Below, piece after piece: positions 6,755-11,119 of a stretch of DNA of 11,119 bases. The position numbers and the translations under genes were made by a program. Positions within the stretch are counted from its first letter, which is position 1. Every line of letters starts with the position of its first letter. This DNA is from Xanthobacteraceae bacterium. GTDB taxonomy: Bacteria > Pseudomonadota > Alphaproteobacteria > Rhizobiales > Xanthobacteraceae. The stretch lies in assembly GCA_030039655.1 (NCBI GenBank), contig JASHVC010000148.1, positions 1-11,119 on the forward strand, in the 5' to 3' direction. The notes under the pieces are model-generated. The model was not told the origin of the DNA. It searched no databases and saw only the letters and a program-made list of their open reading frames with translations.

Positions 6755-7142
6755 TTTCTGCTGGATATCTTCCGCTGGGTATCTCGCATGGAGCGCCGCA
6801 CGCTTACCAAAATGTAACCTTCGCCGCGGAACTCACCTAGTCTTCCCTGTATTCTCCTTATTGAGGTAAATTGTAAATATATTCAATGGGTTAGATCGAC
6901 AAGGACGCGGGCTGCTGGGCGTCAAAGCTGTGACAAGAAGGCCACCGTCAATCGCGTTGTTGTTAACGACGCTGTGCGACAAAACCTTGTTATAACAAGT
7001 GGTCGCGGTGGAAATCGCCAACCCCCTCGACTAGTATCGCGGCCGGATTCGGCGACGGAGCCAGACCGTTAGGGGCAGCCGGTCCGCGCAGCAGCGTGTG
7101 CACCGCTCGAACGAAGGCGGACGCTGCGTGCAAGAGGAGTCA
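6755..7142. promoter_or_regulatory. Spacer (388 bp) with promoters for the ATP12 gene and the kor operon
   Basis: No gene is seen here. The divergent flanking genes mean the region holds promoters in both directions. An AT-rich patch at about 6845-6895 contains TAAATTGTAAATATATTC and could melt as a promoter, but I cannot define -35/-10 boxes. An imperfect inverted repeat, GCGTTGTT-GTT-AACGACGC, lies at 6954-6972 and a perfect palindrome at 6986-6999. The GAGGAG ribosome binding site of the first kor gene is at 7134-7139. A long 5' leader of roughly 140 bp separates the palindrome from the start codon. Confidence 0.5.
6986..6999. promoter_or_regulatory. Perfect 14-bp palindrome, candidate operator of the kor operon
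   Basis: CTTGTTATAACAAG is fully self-complementary over 14 bp, centred 150 bp before the first kor start codon. Its centre, TTATAA/TATAAC, could also form part of a -10 element, in which case a bound protein would block transcription. The TTG-N6-CAA layout differs from the Fnr/FixK pattern TTGAT-N4-ATCAA, whose outer triplets are 8 nt apart. A dimeric regulator of another family (for example MarR- or TetR-like) is possible, but none is encoded in the window. Confidence 0.45.
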
Positions 7143-8945
7143 ATGAAACCTACTGACATTTCGGCCCCGGACTACTTCCACAAGGTCGTGGATTGTCAGT
7201 GGGCCTGCCCGGCGCACACGCCGGTGCCCGAATACATACGATTGATCGCTGAGGGCCGCTACAGCGACGCCTACATGATCAATTGGGAGTCGAATGTCTT
7301 TCCCGGCATCCTTGGACGGACCTGCGATCGGCCCTGCGAGCCGGCGTGCCGCCGTGGCCGCGTTGAGAAAGAGCCGGTGGCGATCTGCCGCTTGAAGCGC
7401 GTGGCCGCCGACTTCAAGGACGATATCCGCAGCCGCCTTCCGAAGCCCGCCAGGACCAAGAACGCCAAACGGATCGCGCTGGTGGGTGGCGGCCCGGCCT
7501 CGCTCGCGGTGGCGCGGGACCTGGCCCCGATGGGGTACGAGTGCGTGGTGTTCGACCAGGACCCGCAATCCGGCGGCATGATGCGCACCCAGATCCCAAA
7601 ATTCCGCTTGCCGGAAACCGTCATTGACGAAGAGTGCGGTTACATCCTCAATCTTGGCGTCCAGTTCGTCGGCGGCAAGCGCATCGACAGCCTAAAGGCG
7701 CTGTTGGCCGAAGACTTTGACGCGATCTTCGTCGGCTGCGGCGCACCGCGCGGACGCGATCTCGAAATTCCCGGCCGCAAGGAAGCGGCCAAGAACATCC
7801 ATATCGGCATCGACTGGCTTTCCAGCGTCTCCTTCGGCCACATCGACAAGATTGGTAAGCGCGTGATCGTGCTCGGCGGCGGCAACACCGCCATGGATTG
7901 CTGCCGATCGTCGCGCCGGCTCGGCGGCGAAGACGTCAAAGTGATCGTTCGCTCCGGCTTCGAGGAAATGAAGGCGTCTCCCTGGGAGAAGGAAGACGCC
8001 ATGCACGAGGACATTCCGATCTTCAATTTCCTCGTCCCCAAGGAATTCATCCACGACAACGGCAAACTCACCGGCGTGGTGTTTGAGAAAGTGAAAGCGG
8101 TGCGCGACGACAAAGGCCGCCGCAATCTGGTGCCGACGGGGGAGCCGGATCAGCTCTTCGAATGCGATGACGTTCTGGTCGCGGTCGGCCAGGAGAACGC
8201 CTTCCCCTGGATCGAGCGCGACATCGGCATCGAGTTCGACAAGTGGGACATGCCCAAAGTCGACCCAAAGACGATGGCGTCGACGCACCCCAAGATTTTC
8301 TTCGGCGGCGACGCGGCCTTTGGTCCAAAGAACATCATCTGGGCGGTGGCCCACGGCCACGAAGCCGCTATTTCGATCGACCGGTTCTGCCGCGGCGAGG
8401 ACGTCAACGTGCGCCCGGCGCCGCACGTTGCGATCACCAGCCAGAAGATGGGCATCCACGAGTGGTCCTACGACAACGAGATCGCGCTCGATAAGCGCTA
8501 TCGGGTGCCGCACCGCGAGAAGGTGGTGGCGCTGCGCGACATCAAGGCCGAAGTTGAACTTGGCTACGACGTCGAACTCGCGTTGAAGGAGGCGGAACGC
8601 TGCCTTAACTGCGATGTGCAGACGGTCTTTACCGGCCAGCTCTGCATCGAGTGCGACGCCTGCGTCGATATTTGCCCGATGGACTGCATCACCTTTACGC
8701 AGAACGCTGAAGAGGCCGATCTGCGCTCGCGCTTGCAGGCGCCGTCCAAAAACCTCACCCAGGACCTTTACGTGGCCAACGATCTGAAGACCGGCCGCGT
8801 CATGGTGAAGGACGAGGATGTCTGCCTGCACTGCGGCCTTTGCGCCGAACGGTGTCCCACAGGGGCCTGGGACATGCAGAAATATCTGATCGACATGACT
8901 CACGCGGAACAAGCATGCCAAGCCCAAGCCCGCTCAGCAGCGTAA
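7143..8945 (+). CDS. FAD-dependent NAD(P)H oxidoreductase subunit with N- and C-terminal Fe-S domains, partner of KorAB
   Basis: This 600-residue protein probably passes electrons between NAD(P)(H) and the KorAB 2-oxoacid oxidoreductase. Its N-terminal Fe-S domain, of the glutamate-synthase small-subunit/DPYD type, has C18, C22, C61, C65 and C69 (CQWAC ... CDRPCEPAC). An FAD-binding motif GGGPAS is at 115-120, and a second Rossmann motif GGGNTAMDC at 245-253 suits NAD(P)H. The FGGDAAFG segment is typical of the flavoprotein family. A C-terminal extension carries another Cys pair (C487, C490) and two ferredoxin motifs, CIECDACVDIC from C501 and CLHCGLCAERC from C561, so two [4Fe-4S] clusters are expected there. 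GltD itself lacks this extension and no gltB is nearby. The 3' end overlaps korA by 31 bp. Start chosen at ATG 7143 with GAGGAG at 7134-7139; spacing is short. The closest described relative I know is the flavoprotein subunit of Azoarcus evansii 2-oxoglutarate:NADP+ oxidoreductase. Confidence 0.87.
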   Translation: MKPTDISAPDYFHKVVDCQWACPAHTPVPEYIRLIAEGRYSDAYMINWESNVFPGILGRTCDRPCEPACRRGRVEKEPVAICRLKRVAADFKDDIRSRLPKPARTKNAKRIALVGGGPASLAVARDLAPMGYECVVFDQDPQSGGMMRTQIPKFRLPETVIDEECGYILNLGVQFVGGKRIDSLKALLAEDFDAIFVGCGAPRGRDLEIPGRKEAAKNIHIGIDWLSSVSFGHIDKIGKRVIVLGGGNTAMDCCRSSRRLGGEDVKVIVRSGFEEMKASPWEKEDAMHEDIPIFNFLVPKEFIHDNGKLTGVVFEKVKAVRDDKGRRNLVPTGEPDQLFECDDVLVAVGQENAFPWIERDIGIEFDKWDMPKVDPKTMASTHPKIFFGGDAAFGPKNIIWAVAHGHEAAISIDRFCRGEDVNVRPAPHVAITSQKMGIHEWSYDNEIALDKRYRVPHREKVVALRDIKAEVELGYDVELALKEAERCLNCDVQTVFTGQLCIECDACVDICPMDCITFTQNAEEADLRSRLQAPSKNLTQDLYVANDLKTGRVMVKDEDVCLHCGLCAERCPTGAWDMQKYLIDMTHAEQACQAQARSAA

Positions 8946-10762
8946 ACGACTTCGTCATACGGTTTGCCAATGTCAACGGCTCAGGCTCGGCGAGCGCCAA
9001 CGAGCTGTTCGCCCGCTCGGTGTTGCGCATGGGCGTGCCGGTTTCGCCCCGCAACATATTCCCCTCCAACATTCAGGGACTGCCGACTTGGTACGAGGTG
9101 CGCATTTCGGGGGAAGGACACCTCGGCGCGCGCGGCGGGACCGACATGATGGTGGCGATGAACCCGCAGACTTGGGACAAGGACGTGGCGTCCATCGAGC
9201 CCGGCGGATATCTCCTTTATGATTCCACCAAGCCGATGCCGAAGACAAAATTCCGCGACGACATCAACGTCATCGGCGTCCCGCTCACCGCGATCACCAA
9301 TTCGACCTACACCGATCCGCGCCAGCGCCAACTGTTCAAGAACATTATCTACCTCGGCGCGCTGTCGGCGCTGCTCGACGTTGATCCTAAAGCCATCGAG
9401 CAGCTCATCGGCGAGCAATACAAGGGCAAGGAAAAGCTCCTGTCGTCGAACGTGCACGCACTGCATCTCGGCCGCGACTATGCGCTGAAGAACTTGAAAT
9501 GCCCGATCGGGCTGCGGGTACAGAAGTCCGACAAAGTCGGCGACCGCATCTTCATCGAAGGCAATTCGGCCGCGGCGCTGGGCGCAGTCTATGGCGGCGC
9601 CACGGTCTGCGCCTGGTATCCGATCACGCCGTCATCGTCGCTCGCCGACGCCTTCACCAGCCACTGCAAGCGGCTGCGGCACGATCCCGAAACCAAGAAG
9701 GCCAAATACGCCATCGTTCAAGGCGAGGACGAGCTGGCGTCGATCGGCATTGTCATTGGCGCCGGCTGGAACGGCGCGCGCGCGTTCACCGCGACGTCGG
9801 GCCCCGGCATCTCGCTGATGCAAGAGTTCATCGGGCTTTCGTATTTCGCAGAAATCCCGGCCGTCATCATGGACGTGCAGCGCGCCGGACCGTCAACCGG
9901 CATGCCGACGCGCACGCAGCAATGCGATATCATCAGTACCGCATATGCGTCGCACGGCGACACCAAGCACGTGCTGCTGTTCCCGGAAGATCCCGCCGAG
10001 GCCTTCGAAATGGCGGCGCAGGCGTTCGATCTCGCCGACCGGCTCCAGACTACGATCTTTGTCATGCTCGACCTCGACATTGGCATGAACCATCGACTGT
10101 GCCGCCCGCTGAAGTGGGACGATGCCAAACAGTATGACCGCGGCAAGATCATGACCGCGGAAATGCTGGAGTCCGGAAAGGACTTCGGCCGCTATCTCGA
10201 CGTCGACGGCGACGGCATTCCGTTCCGCACCTATCCCGGAACGCACCCCACCAAGGGCTCGTTCTTCACTCGCGGCACGTCGCGTGACCGTTATGCGCGC
10301 TACACCGAGGAAGGACCGGCATACCAGGACAATATGCAGCGGCTCCTGCGTAAGTTCGAGACCGCCAAGGACCTGGTGCCGCGCCCGCTCCAGGCCAATG
10401 CCGACAAGCCGACCAAATACGGCGTGATCTATTTCGGCTCGACCTCACCCGCCATGGACGAGGCCATCGGATTGCTCGAAGCGCGCGGGCATCAGCTCGA
10501 TAGGCTGCGTATTCGCGCCTTCCCGTTCCATTCGAGCGTGTCGAGCTTTATTGCCGAGCACGATTTCGTCTACTTGGTCGAACAGAACCGCGACAGTCAG
10601 CTGCGCTCGCTGATCGTCAACGAATGCAGCATCGACCCGGTGCGGCTCGTTCCGATCCTGCACTATGACGGCACGCCGATTACCGCCCGCTTCATCACCA
10701 GCGCCATCGGTGATCACCTGGATGCGCTGAAAATTACGCCGCTGCGGAAGGTGGTGTCGTGA
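8915..10762 (+). CDS. korA: 2-oxoacid:acceptor oxidoreductase, fused gamma-alpha subunit
   Basis: KorA pairs with the TPP subunit KorB to oxidise a 2-oxoacid with CoA to an acyl-CoA and CO2, releasing low-potential electrons. The protein has 615 residues. The first 190 or so are the gamma domain (VNDFVIRFANVNGSGSASANELFARSVLRMG ... GARGGTDMMVAMN), which helps bind CoA. From about residue 205 comes the alpha or pyrimidine-binding domain: GNSAAALGAVYGG, YPITPSSSL starting at Y235, QGEDELASIG, TSGPGISLMQEFIGLSYFAEIPAV, and GPSTGMPTRTQQ from residue 325. The last 120 residues form the domain II-like part (YGVIYFGSTSPAM ... VEQNRDSQLRSL). Start ATG 8915 has GCGGAAC 8 nt upstream and overlaps the preceding gene. 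A TTG at 8840 would add 25 non-conserved residues. The gene ends in TGATG (10760-10764). Substrate is most likely 2-oxoglutarate by analogy; not proven. Confidence 0.93.
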   Translation: MPSPSPLSSVNDFVIRFANVNGSGSASANELFARSVLRMGVPVSPRNIFPSNIQGLPTWYEVRISGEGHLGARGGTDMMVAMNPQTWDKDVASIEPGGYLLYDSTKPMPKTKFRDDINVIGVPLTAITNSTYTDPRQRQLFKNIIYLGALSALLDVDPKAIEQLIGEQYKGKEKLLSSNVHALHLGRDYALKNLKCPIGLRVQKSDKVGDRIFIEGNSAAALGAVYGGATVCAWYPITPSSSLADAFTSHCKRLRHDPETKKAKYAIVQGEDELASIGIVIGAGWNGARAFTATSGPGISLMQEFIGLSYFAEIPAVIMDVQRAGPSTGMPTRTQQCDIISTAYASHGDTKHVLLFPEDPAEAFEMAAQAFDLADRLQTTIFVMLDLDIGMNHRLCRPLKWDDAKQYDRGKIMTAEMLESGKDFGRYLDVDGDGIPFRTYPGTHPTKGSFFTRGTSRDRYARYTEEGPAYQDNMQRLLRKFETAKDLVPRPLQANADKPTKYGVIYFGSTSPAMDEAIGLLEARGHQLDRLRIRAFPFHSSVSSFIAEHDFVYLVEQNRDSQLRSLIVNECSIDPVRLVPILHYDGTPITARFITSAIGDHLDALKITPLRKVVS

Positions 10763-10774
10763 TGCGCCTCCTTA

Positions 10775-10874
10775 TGTCATCGTCCGCGCAGGCGGACGAT
10801 CCAGTAACCGCAATCGCATCAGAATTCGCCGCATCGCCACCGATTACTGGATGCCCGCCTCCGCGGGCATGACA
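10775..10874. repeat. Two-hairpin intergenic repeat (REP/BIME-like) inside the kor operon
   Basis: This 100-bp element has two units facing each other. The left unit (10775-10807) is TGTCAT, then a hairpin CGTCCGC-GCAG-GCGGACG (10781-10798), then ATCCAGTAA. The right unit (10844-10874) is its reverse: TTACTGGAT, a hairpin GCCCGC-CTCC-GCGGGC (10853-10868), then ATGACA. The outer 6 bp and the inner 9 bp match exactly between units, while the hairpin stems differ in sequence but stay self-complementary. The 36-bp centre contains no repeat I can see. The design resembles repetitive palindromic elements that I recall as abundant in Bradyrhizobium-like genomes. It lies between korA and korB and ends 21 bp before the korB ATG. 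Confidence 0.85.
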
Positions 10875-10895
10875 GGTCGAGAAAGTCGATTCACC

Positions 10896-11119
10896 ATGAC
10901 CTACGTCGTTAAGCCAAAGTTTCATCATCCCGATCTGCCGAAGAACAAACTCGGCTATACGCATCGCGACTACGAGGGCAAGGTTTCGACGCTGTGCGCC
11001 GGCTGCGGCCATGACTCGATCACAGCTTCGATCATCGAGGCATGCTTCGAGCTGTCGATCGAGCCGCATCGTGTGGCCAAAATTTCCGGCATCGGCTGCT
11101 CGTCGAAGACGCCGGACTA
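10896..11119 (+). CDS. korB: 2-oxoacid:ferredoxin oxidoreductase beta (TPP-binding) subunit, 5' part
   Basis: The first 74 codons plus two bases are present; the gene continues beyond the window. The protein begins MTYVVKPKFHHPDLP and has two family signatures: LCAGCGHDSI (residues about 34-43) and ISGIGCSSKTPD near the edge. The CAGCGH and GIGCS cysteines bind the intramolecular [4Fe-4S] cluster, and the downstream part, not seen here, would bind thiamine diphosphate. KorB forms the catalytic unit with the KorA encoded upstream. The start codon is separated from the korA stop by 133 bp holding the two-hairpin repeat. Only a weak ribosome binding site (GAGAAAG, about 9 nt upstream) precedes it, so translation may be reduced. 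Assignment as KorB rather than another 2-oxoacid oxidoreductase beta subunit follows from pairing with KorA. Confidence 0.92.
   Translation, partial: MTYVVKPKFHHPDLPKNKLGYTHRDYEGKVSTLCAGCGHDSITASIIEACFELSIEPHRVAKISGIGCSSKTPD

Noticed and set aside
6986..6999. Fnr/FixK box
   Set aside because: The outer TTG and CAA triplets are 6 nt apart, whereas Fnr/FixK sites (TTGAT-N4-ATCAA) have 8 nt between them.
8840..8914. A 25-codon N-terminal extension of KorA from a TTG start
   Set aside because: It would lie wholly inside the upstream gene, is rich in H, R and S, and does not resemble the KorA N-terminus, which begins near VNDFVIRFANVNGSGSASAN. The ATG at 8915 has a better ribosome binding site.
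7692..8927. A 411-codon open frame on the minus strand, antisense to the flavoprotein gene
   Set aside because: It lies entirely inside a gene with clear Fe-S, FAD and NAD(P) motifs. Its translation shows no recognisable domain and has the composition expected of an antisense shadow in GC-rich coding DNA.
7143..8945. Glutamate synthase small subunit (gltD)
   Set aside because: The core is GltD-like, but no large subunit is adjacent, the protein has a C-terminal ferredoxin domain that GltD lacks, and the gene overlaps korA.
1..11119. CRISPR array, tRNA/rRNA, insertion sequence or phage genes
   Set aside because: No regularly spaced direct repeats, cloverleaf-like sequence, transposase/integrase motif or phage structural protein was seen on either strand; the only mobile-type sequence is the 100-bp two-hairpin repeat.

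Overview
The window reads as a chromosomal segment of a high-GC alphaproteobacterium, most likely a Hyphomicrobiales member near Bradyrhizobium, Rhodopseudomonas or Xanthobacteraceae. This rests on remembered similarity of protein style (MoaA, ATP12, KorA/KorB), an rpiA gene followed by a small exported-protein gene, and a two-hairpin intergenic repeat of a kind common in those genomes. No database search was possible. The left part is ordinary core metabolism. The right end is an operon for a low-potential 2-oxoacid oxidoreductase.

Layout. (1) Positions 1-792, minus strand: rpiA (ribose-5-phosphate isomerase A), followed by the first 22 codons of a protein with a signal-peptide-like start that runs off the window. 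(2) Divergent from rpiA, 919-1584 plus: a phosphoglycolate-phosphatase-type HAD hydrolase. (3) 1585-1905: a gene-free spacer with short repeated motifs, then 1906-2490: a proline-rich lipoprotein with a PEGA-like domain, closed by a 12-bp perfect hairpin. (4) 2682-3728: moaA, the radical-SAM enzyme of molybdenum cofactor synthesis. (5) 3781-4659 minus and 4953-5966 plus: a LysR-type regulator divergent from a Bug/TctC periplasmic binding protein, separated by 293 bp that holds a palindrome and an imperfect tandem duplication. (6) 6008-6754 minus: an ATP12-family F1-ATPase assembly chaperone. (7) 6755-7142: a spacer with a perfect 14-bp palindrome. (8) 7143 to the right edge, plus strand: a FAD/NAD(P)H oxidoreductase carrying ferredoxin-type Fe-S clusters, korA (fused gamma-alpha subunit), a 100-bp double-hairpin repeat, and the start of korB (TPP subunit).

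How it works together. The kor genes look like a self-contained 2-oxoacid:NAD(P)+ oxidoreductase. KorA/KorB would decarboxylate a 2-oxoacid with CoA, and the first gene would shuttle electrons between Fe-S clusters, FAD and a nicotinamide. A related three-subunit enzyme is known from Azoarcus evansii as 2-oxoglutarate:NADP+ oxidoreductase, where it was linked to electron supply for aromatic ring reduction. Substrate and direction here are inferred. MoaA is another Fe-S enzyme, but nothing in the sequence ties it to kor.

The points most worth following are the double-hairpin element between korA and korB, which appears to have broken a TGATG translational coupling, the palindrome in front of the kor operon, and the duplicated DNA between the LysR regulator and its probable target. 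I found no CRISPR array, tRNA, rRNA, transposase, phage gene, or clearly novel defence or biosynthetic system.
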